From Chloroflexota bacterium (GTDB lineage Bacteria > Chloroflexota > Dehalococcoidia > GIF9 > AB-539-J10): a DNA stretch of 64,000 nucleotides. The number at the start of each line of letters is the position of its first letter. Position 1 is the first letter of the stretch. Below are positions 44,812 to 53,983 of this stretch, piece by piece. The DNA is taken from the NCBI GenBank assembly GCA_013388845.1, contig JACAEN010000011.1, positions 1 through 64,000 on the forward strand, in the 5' to 3' direction. The notes under the pieces were generated by a model. That model did not search any database. It saw only the letters and a program-made list of their open reading frames with translations, and had not been told where the DNA came from. Position numbers and translations under genes: made by a program.

Positions 44812-46444
44812 CCGCCGTAAATCCTTTTAGTGGAACTTTCACAACAATTCTCGTCCCTTTCCCCGGCTGGGACTTAATGCTACACCTGCCGCCGACTAAA
44901 CGAGCCCTTTCTTTCATAGTAAATAAGCCTGCCCCCCGACCACCTTTATCTACCCTTGTAATCTTACTAACATCAAAACCTTTGCCGTCATCTTTGATGT
45001 CCAATACACATTCACGGGCATCGCATTCTAACCTGATAGAGACGTTCTTCGCTTGGGCGTGCTCCAGGATGTTGCCTATTATCCCTTGAGAGATACGGAA
45101 AAGCGTTACTTCTACTTCTGTGGGCAAGCGCTCTTCAGCTCCTTTGAATTCCGTAGATATGTTGGTCCCCAAAGGTTCCAAGTTATCCTTAGCGTAGCGG
45201 CTGATGGCTGCCGGTAATCCAAGCTCATCCAACAAGGTGGGGCGGAGTTCCTTCATCAGCTTTACTATCTCATTTTGAGTGTAAACTGCCAGAGACTGTA
45301 TCTTTTGAAGCTTGCTGATGAAATCGGCGTCTATAATGCCATCGGTTTCCGCCTTTGTTATGGCAGCTTGAAGGTTTAAGGTCAGGCTGGTAAGAGCTTG
45401 GCTGGTCTCATCATGCAGCTCCCGGGCAAGCCGTTTGCGCTCCTCCTCTTGAGCCGTCAGGGCGTGCTGAAGGAGAGTTTGGTATCTTTCTCTGCCTAGC
45501 TCCAATCTCTGGTATAGACGGGCTTGTTCAATGGCCGTGCCAAGCTGACAACCAATTGAATTCAGGAGGTACATATCCTCTGCGGAAAATTGGCCTGGTA
45601 CATGGGCGGCCACATTCATCACGCCTACAACCTTGTCCTTGGCTTTTAAGGGAACGCTAACAAACCCTCTAAGACCCTCTGTACTCACCAGGTCTGGATA
45701 GGCAACCCGTGGGTCCTTGGAAATATCTTGCAATACAACCGGCTCCCCGGTTTGGGCTACCCTTCCTGCCACTCCTTCGCCCAGCCTCATCTTCACCTGC
45801 TCAACGTATTTAACAGAGAGGCCACGGTATACCCGGTAGCTTAGCATTTGGGTTTGCTCATGAAGAAGCAGTATCCCCCCTGTGGTAGCACCGATGATTT
45901 CCAGCACGGTGTCTAGGGCGATATTCAAGATGGCATCTAAGTCCCACAACCCACTAGTGGCGGTGGAAATACGATTCAGGGCATGGAGATGGTGATGACG
46001 CCTTAGAATTTGATTCTCTAACTCCCGTTCTGCGGTGACATCTTTTCTCAGTTCGACAAATGCATTGATATCGCCTTGGTTGTCCCTAAGGGGATAAACG
46101 GTGATTTTGACATACCTGTTAGACGTCGTCTCAGTACCAAGTGCATGTTCGGGAGAAATAATTGTCGCCGGCTCGTTACTTTGAAGCACCTTGGCGAGGG
46201 GGCATTTCCATAGAGGGAAGCTACAAGGATTGTTCCTGCCCTCGAAGACTTCGTAGCAGAGATTGCCAATAAATGGTTTGCTCTCGGGCAAGCTCTGCTT
46301 CATAGCTAGGTTGGCAAAGTTAACACGGTATTGCCTATCGATGACAAAAAGCTTGTCTTCTATGCCATCCACGACATCCTGCAAGTTCATGTCCCAACTT
46401 GTAGTTTCACCAGCTTGCCGAATTGCTGCTTTCTTTTGATCCAT
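44783..46444 (-). CDS. PAS-GAF-HisKA_3 sensor histidine kinase
   Basis: PAS with CYEVFEGRNNPCSFPLWKC; GAF; EEERKRLARELHDETSQALTSL; DDGKGFDVSKITRVDKGGRGAGLFTMKERARLVGG. Confidence 0.93.
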   Translation of the reverse strand: MDQKKAAIRQAGETTSWDMNLQDVVDGIEDKLFVIDRQYRVNFANLAMKQSLPESKPFIGNLCYEVFEGRNNPCSFPLWKCPLAKVLQSNEPATIISPEHALGTETTSNRYVKITVYPLRDNQGDINAFVELRKDVTAERELENQILRRHHHLHALNRISTATSGLWDLDAILNIALDTVLEIIGATTGGILLLHEQTQMLSYRVYRGLSVKYVEQVKMRLGEGVAGRVAQTGEPVVLQDISKDPRVAYPDLVSTEGLRGFVSVPLKAKDKVVGVMNVAAHVPGQFSAEDMYLLNSIGCQLGTAIEQARLYQRLELGRERYQTLLQHALTAQEEERKRLARELHDETSQALTSLTLNLQAAITKAETDGIIDADFISKLQKIQSLAVYTQNEIVKLMKELRPTLLDELGLPAAISRYAKDNLEPLGTNISTEFKGAEERLPTEVEVTLFRISQGIIGNILEHAQAKNVSIRLECDARECVLDIKDDGKGFDVSKITRVDKGGRGAGLFTMKERARLVGGRCSIKSQPGKGTRIVVKVPLKGFTADAKDKSFDS

Positions 46445-46619
46445 TATCGCCTCAGCTCCTCTAGGATTCTTACAGGAATAAAGTATCTCAGAAGTGCCAA
46501 ACTTGTCAAAATTGAGTATAAACCGTTGGCTAGATGAAGCTATTTATCGCGATTTTCCCAGAGTGTAAACTCATGCTATACTTCACGGATTCAACCGTTG
46601 AATTGCCGGAGAAAAAGCG

Positions 46620-47243
46620 ATGATTGTAAAAATGCTAGTGGTTGGTCCTTTGGCCTCTAACTGCTATATCGTTGGTTCAACTTCAACCAAGCAAGGGATG
46701 ATTATCGACCCGGGTGCCGAACCTAGAACTATTCTCAGAACGGTGCGAGAAACGGGCTTATCCATATCCTTAATTGTAATAACCCATGCCCACATTGACC
46801 ATGTCGATGCTCTTGGTGAGGTTAAAGAAAGGACTAAGGCCCAGTTTGCCCTTCATGAGGCAGAGCAGAAATTATTGTCTGCCGCCCCCATGCATGTTCT
46901 AACGTCGCTTGGTCTCTCCCCGTTTAGGTCACCTCCCAAACCAGACAGGTTACTCAGGGGTGGTGACCTCATAGATAGAGACGACTTACACTTCGAAGTC
47001 CTCCATACTCCCGGACACACTCCTGGCGGAATCTGTCTTTCCGGGCATGGGGTAGTCTTTAGCGGCGATACTCTGTTTAACTGTGGAATCGGCAGAACCG
47101 ACTTTCCCGGTGGCAGCTACGAACGTCTGATGAGGAGCATTCGCGAAAAGCTTATGGTCTTGCCTGACGAAACCATTGTCTATCCCGGCCACGGACCTCC
47201 TACCACTATTGGCGATGAGCGTCGAGGAAATCCCTTCCTCTAG
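46620..47243 (+). CDS. metallo-beta-lactamase fold hydrolase (glyoxalase II-like)
   Basis: VITHAHIDHVDALG; HTPGHTPGGICLSG; FSGDTLFNCGIGRTDFPGG; VYPGHGPPTTIG. Confidence 0.93.
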   Translation: MIVKMLVVGPLASNCYIVGSTSTKQGMIIDPGAEPRTILRTVRETGLSISLIVITHAHIDHVDALGEVKERTKAQFALHEAEQKLLSAAPMHVLTSLGLSPFRSPPKPDRLLRGGDLIDRDDLHFEVLHTPGHTPGGICLSGHGVVFSGDTLFNCGIGRTDFPGGSYERLMRSIREKLMVLPDETIVYPGHGPPTTIGDERRGNPFL

Positions 47244-47323
47244 GAGTATCCCTTCTAGATACTTTTGATGGCCCTTCGCTTTTGCTGATACTGCTTCGTT
47301 TCTCTTGGGACATATTTGCTCAA

Positions 47324-48493
47324 TCAAGGGATATTGCGTAGATAATTACGATAGTTTGCCAGGGTCTCTTTTAGGTTGTCACCGCCGAATTTCTCCAGGC
47401 AGGCATCAGCGAGGACGATAGCCAGCATGGCTTCGCCAATTATCCCGGCGGCTGGCACAACACAAATATCGCTGCGCTCATAGTGAGCCTTGGCTACTTT
47501 GCCGCTGCGCAGGTCTATCGAGGGTAAGGGTTTAGCCAGAGTAGCGATAGGTTTGACTGCTGCCCTCACTATTATATCCTCGCCATTGGTTATACCACCT
47601 TCGATACCGCCAGCACGATTAGTGACATGTTGCCAGGGGAGCCCTTTTGCTTCGTGACGTGGATCGGGTTTGATGACATCGTGAGCTTGCGAACCTCTAA
47701 GCTCGGCTAAAGAAAATCCCGCCCCAATTTCCACTCCTTTTACGGCATTTATGCTCATTATGGCTTGGGCAATCCGGCCATCAAGACGGCGGTCCCAGCT
47801 GACGTGGCTGCCTAATCCGATGGGAACATTCGTCGCAATCACCTCAAAAATGCCTCCCAATGTGTCCCCGTTGGTTTTGGCCTCATCGATGGCTGACATC
47901 ATTGCCTTTTCCAGCTTGGCGTTAGCGCAACGGACTGGGGAAGCTTCTACTTGCTGCCAGTCTACAGGGTCTGTTTTGCTTCGTTCCCAGTGATGTCGCC
48001 CAATCGCTATGGTATGGCTATGAATAGCAATGCCCAACTCCTCTAGGAGTCTTCGGGCTACGGCTCCGACAGCTACTCGGGCGGCTGTTTCCCGAGCACT
48101 GGCTCTTTCTATGATAGGCCTGATATCATCGAGACCATATTTAGTCACTCCGGCTAGGTCGGCATGTCCCGGACGGGGACAAGTTACAGGCTCAGCCTCT
48201 CTCACTACCGGGGAGACGCTTAATTGTTCCTGCCAGTTTTGCCAATCTCGGTTAGTGATAAAGAGCGCGATGGGGCTGCCTATAGTGAGACCGTACCTAA
48301 CGCCAGCCATAATTTCCGCCTTATCCTCTTCAATCTTCATACGAGGACCACGCCCATAGCCTTGCTGGCGGCGTTTGAGTTGCTTGTTAATATATTCCAC
48401 TTCCAGAGGTAAGTCGGCTACCATCCCTTCCACGATGGCTACCAACCCCTTTCCGTGGGATTCCCCAGCGGTAAGAAAACGAAATTGTCCCAT
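47324..48493 (-). CDS. aroC: chorismate synthase
   Basis: FLTAGESHGKGLVAIVEG; RRQQGYGRGPRMKIE; RPGHADLAG; RASARETAARVAVGA. Confidence 0.97.
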   Translation of the reverse strand: MGQFRFLTAGESHGKGLVAIVEGMVADLPLEVEYINKQLKRRQQGYGRGPRMKIEEDKAEIMAGVRYGLTIGSPIALFITNRDWQNWQEQLSVSPVVREAEPVTCPRPGHADLAGVTKYGLDDIRPIIERASARETAARVAVGAVARRLLEELGIAIHSHTIAIGRHHWERSKTDPVDWQQVEASPVRCANAKLEKAMMSAIDEAKTNGDTLGGIFEVIATNVPIGLGSHVSWDRRLDGRIAQAIMSINAVKGVEIGAGFSLAELRGSQAHDVIKPDPRHEAKGLPWQHVTNRAGGIEGGITNGEDIIVRAAVKPIATLAKPLPSIDLRSGKVAKAHYERSDICVVPAAGIIGEAMLAIVLADACLEKFGGDNLKETLANYRNYLRNIP

Positions 48494-48534
48494 TAAATTA
48501 ACCCCATAAATTCGACTTCAAATTTAACCGGGTT

Positions 48535-48563
48535 CCCGCGAAAATCACAAGAATTTCGCGGGT
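48535..48563. repeat. palindromic repeat CCCGCGAAAATCACAAGAATTTCGCGGG (inverted copy of the 18269 family)
   Basis: Reverse-complement similarity to 18269-18297; lies just 3' of sppA. Confidence 0.75.
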
Positions 48564-48567
48564 GGAG

Positions 48568-49497
48568 TCAGCTTTGATATAGAAACAGAGGTTGCCTGTA
48601 ATTATGATTCAAGATTTCCAAGAGAATTATATCTTGGGCACTCAATCCCGATAACCTCACCTTTATAGCATCGGCAAGTCCTAGCAGCGACCATATTGTT
48701 AACTTAGGTGGTTGGTAATACTCCACCATCGCAGTTTCGAGGCCAGCCAGTTCCATTGCCAAATCCGTAGCTGTATTTAGGTCGCCCAGCTCGTCAACCA
48801 GCCCCAACTCTTTGGCTTCGGTACCAGTGTAAATTTGCCCTGTAGCTAGGTTTCTAACCTCCTCCTTGCTTAGCCCTCTGCCCTCAGCTACCACATCGAC
48901 AAATTGCTCATAATACTCATCAACCAGTTCCTGCATGATTTCCTGCTCCTCCGGCGTCAACTCCCTGAATCCCCAATACATGTCTTTATATTTGCCACCT
49001 TTGAAGATTTCTATCTGGATGCCCAGCTTCTCCAAAAGCTCCTCGATGTTCGTTACTGCTGAGATAACTCCAATGCTGCCGGTCATGGTGGTAGGAAGGG
49101 CGACAATCTTATCTGCTTTGGTTGAGATATAGTAGCCGCCTGAAGCAGCTGTGCCACCCATGCTTATTACAATGGGAACGGATTTTGTCTCCTTAATTCT
49201 TTCTATCTCCCAGAGGATTTCTTGGCAAGGCGCTATCTCCCCGCCAGGGCTCTCTATACGGAGGACAATCGCTTTGACTGCTGGATCTCCCTCGGCTCTT
49301 GTTAAATAATCCCTCACCAGCTTCGGGGTAATGACTGAGCCAGAGAACAACGAAGACTCCTCTGTCGTAATAGACCCAGTGAGCGGGATGACAACAATCT
49401 TACCCGTCACTGGTCTGGGGATGCAGAGAAGCGGAATCAATATTGCTGCAAGCACAGCTACTATGACTACACTGATAATGATGGCCTTTTTTTTCAC
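48568..49497 (-). CDS. sppA: signal peptide peptidase SppA
   Basis: RIESPGGEIAPCQEI; GGTAASGGYYIST; TMTGSIGVIS. Confidence 0.92.
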   Translation of the reverse strand: MKKKAIIISVVIVAVLAAILIPLLCIPRPVTGKIVVIPLTGSITTEESSLFSGSVITPKLVRDYLTRAEGDPAVKAIVLRIESPGGEIAPCQEILWEIERIKETKSVPIVISMGGTAASGGYYISTKADKIVALPTTMTGSIGVISAVTNIEELLEKLGIQIEIFKGGKYKDMYWGFRELTPEEQEIMQELVDEYYEQFVDVVAEGRGLSKEEVRNLATGQIYTGTEAKELGLVDELGDLNTATDLAMELAGLETAMVEYYQPPKLTIWSLLGLADAIKVRLSGLSAQDIILLEILNHNYRQPLFLYQS

Positions 49498-50384
49498 CTT
49501 TTCCCTCCTGTCAATATTTCCTTGGCTTTATTGAACATTATATCAACTGGAGCTTCCTTTCCTGTCCACAGTTTGAAGGAAGCCGCTCCCTGATATACTA
49601 ACATAGGTAGACCGCCAAGTATATTGGCCCCGGCTTTTTGTGCTAACTTCAATAGAGGCGTTAGCCAGGGGTTATATACCAGGTCATAAACTAAGACACC
49701 CCTAGGAATTACTTCAAGACTCAAAGGAGATTGGCCTTCTTGAGAACTATGCTTCATCCCTATGGTAGTGCAATGAACTATTAAATCGCAGTTGTCAAAA
49801 GTTTTGGCTGAACTTAGATTTTGCCACTGAAAAGCAGTGACATTCGTCTTCAAATCCTTTGAACTAGGTGAAGCCCTTTTGATGTGCCTCACCAGATTTT
49901 CTACCAGTGCTGTAGCTCGCTCAAAGATACCATCAGTAATAGCCAGTGAAGCTACCTTCCTTTGCACCAGGACGAAACTTACTGCCCTACCTGCCCCGCC
50001 AGCCCCTAGGATGACCACATGTTTTCCTTCAGGGTCGAAGTGTCCTTCTTTGTCCAGCGCCTCAATGAAACCGTGGGCGTCAGTATTAAAACCCACGAGC
50101 CTATCATCTTTTTTGACTATGGTATTGACAGCGCCGATTGAACTTGCCAGGTCATCAACTTCATCTAATAAAGGAAGAACAGCCTCTTTGTAGGGCACAG
50201 TTACGTTAGCTCCAACATTTTGGGGTTTTCTTAAACCATTCACTGTGTCTGGAAGTTGGGCTGGGCTTGTCTCCCAAGCTTCATAGCGAATATCAAGTCC
50301 ATAATAATCTAGGGCTGCCTGCTGGAAATAAGGAGAGATAGAATGCTTAAGGGGGTGACCGATGAGACCTATGTATCTCGGCAT
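49494..50384 (-). CDS. aroE: shikimate dehydrogenase
   Basis: GLIGHPLKHSISPYFQQAAL; NVTVPYKEAV; GAVNTIVKKDDRLVGFNTDAHGF; GAGGAGRAVSF. Confidence 0.95.
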   Translation of the reverse strand: MPRYIGLIGHPLKHSISPYFQQAALDYYGLDIRYEAWETSPAQLPDTVNGLRKPQNVGANVTVPYKEAVLPLLDEVDDLASSIGAVNTIVKKDDRLVGFNTDAHGFIEALDKEGHFDPEGKHVVILGAGGAGRAVSFVLVQRKVASLAITDGIFERATALVENLVRHIKRASPSSKDLKTNVTAFQWQNLSSAKTFDNCDLIVHCTTIGMKHSSQEGQSPLSLEVIPRGVLVYDLVYNPWLTPLLKLAQKAGANILGGLPMLVYQGAASFKLWTGKEAPVDIMFNKAKEILTGGKR

Positions 50385-50387
50385 CGC

Positions 50388-50882
50388 TCAAGTTCCTTCG
50401 CTGTTGCTCCGTCGGTGGCTATCCAGAAAACCCTGGAGGATAATGGCGGCTGCTATGGCATCTACTTTGGCTTTAAGCGGAAAGCTGTGATTTCTGGCTC
50501 CTCTTTTTGCCCCGGAGCGCGGTTTATTTCCCTGGCCACCGGGCCCCATTTTCAAACGCTCGGCAGCTTTGGTGGAGAGTCGTTCATCCCATAGTTGCAC
50601 ATCAAGTTGGTTGAGATTGCTTCGCTTCGCTCGCCGTGACAATTTGTCAGCGAAAGCTGTCACCTTACTGGCTTGTTTTCCTATCTCGCCATTTAGACGG
50701 CGAGGCAAGCCAACTACAATGCACTCTGCTTTATATTGCTCCACGAGCTTGAGAATCTCATCTATAGAAGCATCTTCGTCTTTATTGGACAGCACAGTTA
50801 GCGGGGTCGCCAAAATCCCTTGGGGGTCGCTTATGGCTACTCCGGTTCTCCTATCTCCGATATCTAGCCCCAAACTGCGCAT
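50388..50882 (-). CDS. ruvX: putative Holliday junction resolvase RuvX/YqgF
   Basis: MRSLGLDIGDRRTGVAISD; VVGLPRRLNGEIG; LWDERLSTKAAE; VDAIAAAIILQGFLDS. Confidence 0.93.
   Translation of the reverse strand: MRSLGLDIGDRRTGVAISDPQGILATPLTVLSNKDEDASIDEILKLVEQYKAECIVVGLPRRLNGEIGKQASKVTAFADKLSRRAKRSNLNQLDVQLWDERLSTKAAERLKMGPGGQGNKPRSGAKRGARNHSFPLKAKVDAIAAAIILQGFLDSHRRSNSEGT
50612..50643. repeat. TGAGATTGCTTCGCTTCGCTCGCcgTGACA-type repeat unit inside ruvX
   Basis: Encodes the in-frame LSRRAKRSNL segment; related degenerate units at 14600-14645 and 53932-53970. Confidence 0.65.
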
Positions 50883-50893
50883 TCCCACTCCGC

Positions 50894-50936
50894 CTGTCAC
50901 CCTTCGCCCCGATTTTACCGGGGCTCAGGGTGACAG
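50894..50936. repeat. short palindrome CTGTCACCCT...AGGGTGACAG at the ruvX 5' end
   Basis: 10-bp perfect arms with inner CCCCGattttaCCGGGG. Confidence 0.75.
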
Positions 50937-50947
50937 AACAACCAATC

Positions 50948-53596
50948 TCAGGAGATTTGGCTAGCAACGACACTTTTGACTAATTTCAGAGCCTCGTCAA
51001 TTTTGGCGGCATCCTTTCCACCGGCTTGGGCCATAGCTGCCTTGCCACCACCACCCCCACCGGCGACCTTGGCTACTTGCTTGATAATATCGCCGGCATG
51101 GAATCCCTTAGCTATCAGGTCAGGAGTCACCATAGCCAAAAAATTAGGCTTACCATTATAAACTGTAGCTAAAACCACTATGGCGCTCTTGAGCGTGTCT
51201 TTTAATATATCGCCTATCTCCCTGAGGACAGGCATGGTCAGCGGTGGCACCTTGACAGCCAGAACTGTAACCCCGGCTATTTGCTCCGCTTGCCCGAGCA
51301 AATCCTCGGCTATTTTGCGCGATAGCTCCCTTTCCAGTGCAAGCGCTCTCTTGCGCTCCGCCTCCAATTCACTGATAAGGGTTTTCACCTTATTAGGAAC
51401 TTCGTCAAGCGAGCCTTCTACTTCTTTGGCGATGCTTTGCAAAGCTGTCAAGCGAGATTCAATCAGAGCTTCAGCTTTTCTGCCCGTTACTGCTTCAATG
51501 CGATGTAGTCCTGTGCCGATGCTGCTTTCGCTCGTTATCAGGAATATGCTAATTTCTCCCGTTGACCTCACGTGAGTGCCACCACAGAGCTCTTTGCTTA
51601 TGGCTGGCTCCCCGATTTCTAGCATCCGAACTTCCTCTCCATATTTTTCTTCAAACAAGGCGATAGCGCCTTCAGCGATGGCTTGGTTATAGGGAACAAC
51701 TCTTGCCTCCGCTTTCAAGTCCTGGCGTATCCACTCATTGACCTGCCTCTGAATTTCCTTGAGTTGCTCCTCAGTTATGGATGACAGATGCGAGAAGTCA
51801 AATCGGAGCCTTTCTGGCTCTACTAGCGAGCCTTTCTGGTAAACGTGGCTGCCTAATGTCCGCCTTAAAGCAGCCTGCAAAAGGTGGGTGGCAGTGTGGT
51901 TGCGAGCAATGTCCAGGCGGCGGGCGACATCAATTTTGGCTTCCACTTCGTCACCCACAGATATGCGCCCTTCAATCGCCTTTCCTTTATGTATTATCAC
52001 GTCTGAAGGAGTTCTAATAGTATTTGTGACGACTACTTTTCCCTTCTGGCTGTTGATTTCGCCGCTATCGCCCACCTGCCCTCCCATCTCGCCATAGAAA
52101 GGAGTTTTGTCTAGCACCACGTCAACCTCACTACCTTCAGCCACACTTCGCACAGGGCTTTCGTTAGTTATCAAATCGCGAACCTTTGACTTAGAGCTGT
52201 ATCTTTGATAGCCGACAAAATGTGTTTGCTTACGTATGACCGTAAGCTTGCCTTTCACCTCTGCTTTGCCCTCGGAACGACCACTTAGGTAGACGACCTT
52301 TTGTCCCGACCTAGCCCTTTCCCGCTGCTTCTCCATCTCAGCCTGGAAACCTTCCCAATCTATGGAAAGGCCTTTTTCTCGGGCGATTTCAGCGGTTAGC
52401 TCTGAGGGAAAGCCATAGGTATCGTACAGTCTGAATACCTCTTCACCTGTTAGCCCATCTCTCTTTTGAGCTAAAGCTTCGTTGCTGAGCTTTTCCACCA
52501 GGTTAAGCCCGGTATCGAGAGTAGCGATAAATTTTTCCTGCTCCGCTCTAACTACTTCGCTAATCAAGGTCTGATTAGCCGCAAGCTCAGGATATATGTG
52601 GCTCATCGTGCTGACGACGACTTCAGCTATTTCATTAAGGAAGGGTTTATTCAATCCCAGTTTTGTGCTGAAAACTGAAGCTCGCCTGAGTATTCGTCTA
52701 AGCACATATCCCCGGCCTTCGTTGGAAGGCATTATGCCATCGGCGATAAGGAAGGCAACGCCTCGTGAGTGCTCAGCCACAATCCTAATGGCTCGGTCGG
52801 TATTCTTGCCCCGACCATATTCTTGCCTGGACAATTGACAAATGCGGTCTACCAGAGGGAAAAACAAATCCGTTTCGTAAGGGGAAGGCTTGCCCTGGAT
52901 AGCGGCTAAGGTTCTCTCCAGTCCCATACCGGTATCGATGTTTGGTTTGGGTAAAGGGGTGCGCTGTCCATTCTGGTCCTGATTGTATTGAGTAAATACC
53001 AGATTCCAAATCTCAGAGAAGCGACCACATTCGCAATTAGGCTTACATTCAGCTTTACCACAGCCAAGCTCTTCACCCAAGTCATAGTGAATCTCGCTAC
53101 ATGGTCCACAGGGGCCAGAATCGCCAACGGGCCCCCAGAAATTGTCCTCTTCGCCGAATCGCAGTATTTTTTTGGCGGGAACGCCAACCTCTCGCCAATA
53201 AGCGAAGGCTTCATCATCGTCAAGATAAATAGTTATCCAAAGCCGCTTCTCAGGCAACTTCAAATACTTGGTAACAAATTCCCAAGCCCAAGAAATAGCC
53301 TCCTTTTTAAAATAATCACCGACACTGAAATTACCCAGCATCTCGAAGAAGGTAAGGTGTTTGCTATCACCCACCGAATCTATATCAGTGGTGCGAAAGC
53401 ACTTCTGGCAGGAAGCTAATCGTCGGCCAGGCGGGGTCTCTAGCCCTAGGAAATATGGCTTAATCTGCACCATGCCAGCGCTGGTCAGCAGTAAAGTAGG
53501 GTCTTTATGAGGCACTAATGAGGAGCTGGGGATTATCTTATGCCCCCTATCCTGAAAAAAACTCAAGAAGGCTTGCCTGAGTTCGTCACCAGTCAC
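50948..53596 (-). CDS. alaS: alanyl-tRNA synthetase
   Basis: LRQAFLSFFQDRGHKIIPSSSLVP; SAGMVQIKPYFLG; LCGGTHVRSTGEI; VAGGGGGGKAAMAQAGGKD. Confidence 0.98.
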   Translation of the reverse strand: MTGDELRQAFLSFFQDRGHKIIPSSSLVPHKDPTLLLTSAGMVQIKPYFLGLETPPGRRLASCQKCFRTTDIDSVGDSKHLTFFEMLGNFSVGDYFKKEAISWAWEFVTKYLKLPEKRLWITIYLDDDEAFAYWREVGVPAKKILRFGEEDNFWGPVGDSGPCGPCSEIHYDLGEELGCGKAECKPNCECGRFSEIWNLVFTQYNQDQNGQRTPLPKPNIDTGMGLERTLAAIQGKPSPYETDLFFPLVDRICQLSRQEYGRGKNTDRAIRIVAEHSRGVAFLIADGIMPSNEGRGYVLRRILRRASVFSTKLGLNKPFLNEIAEVVVSTMSHIYPELAANQTLISEVVRAEQEKFIATLDTGLNLVEKLSNEALAQKRDGLTGEEVFRLYDTYGFPSELTAEIAREKGLSIDWEGFQAEMEKQRERARSGQKVVYLSGRSEGKAEVKGKLTVIRKQTHFVGYQRYSSKSKVRDLITNESPVRSVAEGSEVDVVLDKTPFYGEMGGQVGDSGEINSQKGKVVVTNTIRTPSDVIIHKGKAIEGRISVGDEVEAKIDVARRLDIARNHTATHLLQAALRRTLGSHVYQKGSLVEPERLRFDFSHLSSITEEQLKEIQRQVNEWIRQDLKAEARVVPYNQAIAEGAIALFEEKYGEEVRMLEIGEPAISKELCGGTHVRSTGEISIFLITSESSIGTGLHRIEAVTGRKAEALIESRLTALQSIAKEVEGSLDEVPNKVKTLISELEAERKRALALERELSRKIAEDLLGQAEQIAGVTVLAVKVPPLTMPVLREIGDILKDTLKSAIVVLATVYNGKPNFLAMVTPDLIAKGFHAGDIIKQVAKVAGGGGGGKAAMAQAGGKDAAKIDEALKLVKSVVASQIS

Positions 53597-53670
53597 TTAC
53601 AAATCTCCTTCCTGATTTTAGAAGGTGCCAGTTTTAATGTCAATTAAGCTGTAAGAGAGCACTGAGTAAT

Positions 53671-53738
53671 GTCATTCTGAGCCCCGACTCGTCGGGGCGA
53701 AGAATCTAGAGGCTCTTCTCTACCGCTCGGGGTGACAT
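53671..53738. repeat. GTCATTCTGAGCCCCGActcgTCGGGGCGAAGAATCT intergenic repeat
   Basis: GCCCCGActcgTCGGGGC hairpin plus GAAGAATCT, same family as 6577-6679. Confidence 0.8.
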
Positions 53739-53773
53739 ATCAGACGTGATGCTTACGCCAACCAAGAATTTAG

Positions 53774-53950
53774 TTATTTCCCCTTCTTCGCATAATCAGG
53801 GCACCAGGTGGTGTTGGGGCGCTCAGGACGATGGCAAGCAGACCTCCAGTTCCATTTACAGTTGTCGCAGAGAAGAATATTAATGCCGAGGTTTTTCTTG
53901 ACCTTCAGTTTGAATCTGTCTAGCCAGGTGGGATTGCTTCGCTTGTTCAC
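53774..53950 (-). CDS. small Cys-rich protein (about 58 aa, GTG start uncertain; absent from the ORF track)
   Basis: VNKRSNPTWLDRFKLKVKKNLGINILLCDNCKWNWRSACHRPERPNTTWCPDYAKKGK. Confidence 0.45.
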   Translation of the reverse strand: MNKRSNPTWLDRFKLKVKKNLGINILLCDNCKWNWRSACHRPERPNTTWCPDYAKKGK

Positions 53951-53983
53951 TTTGTTCGGCGTGGCAGCTAGGCGATAATATTT

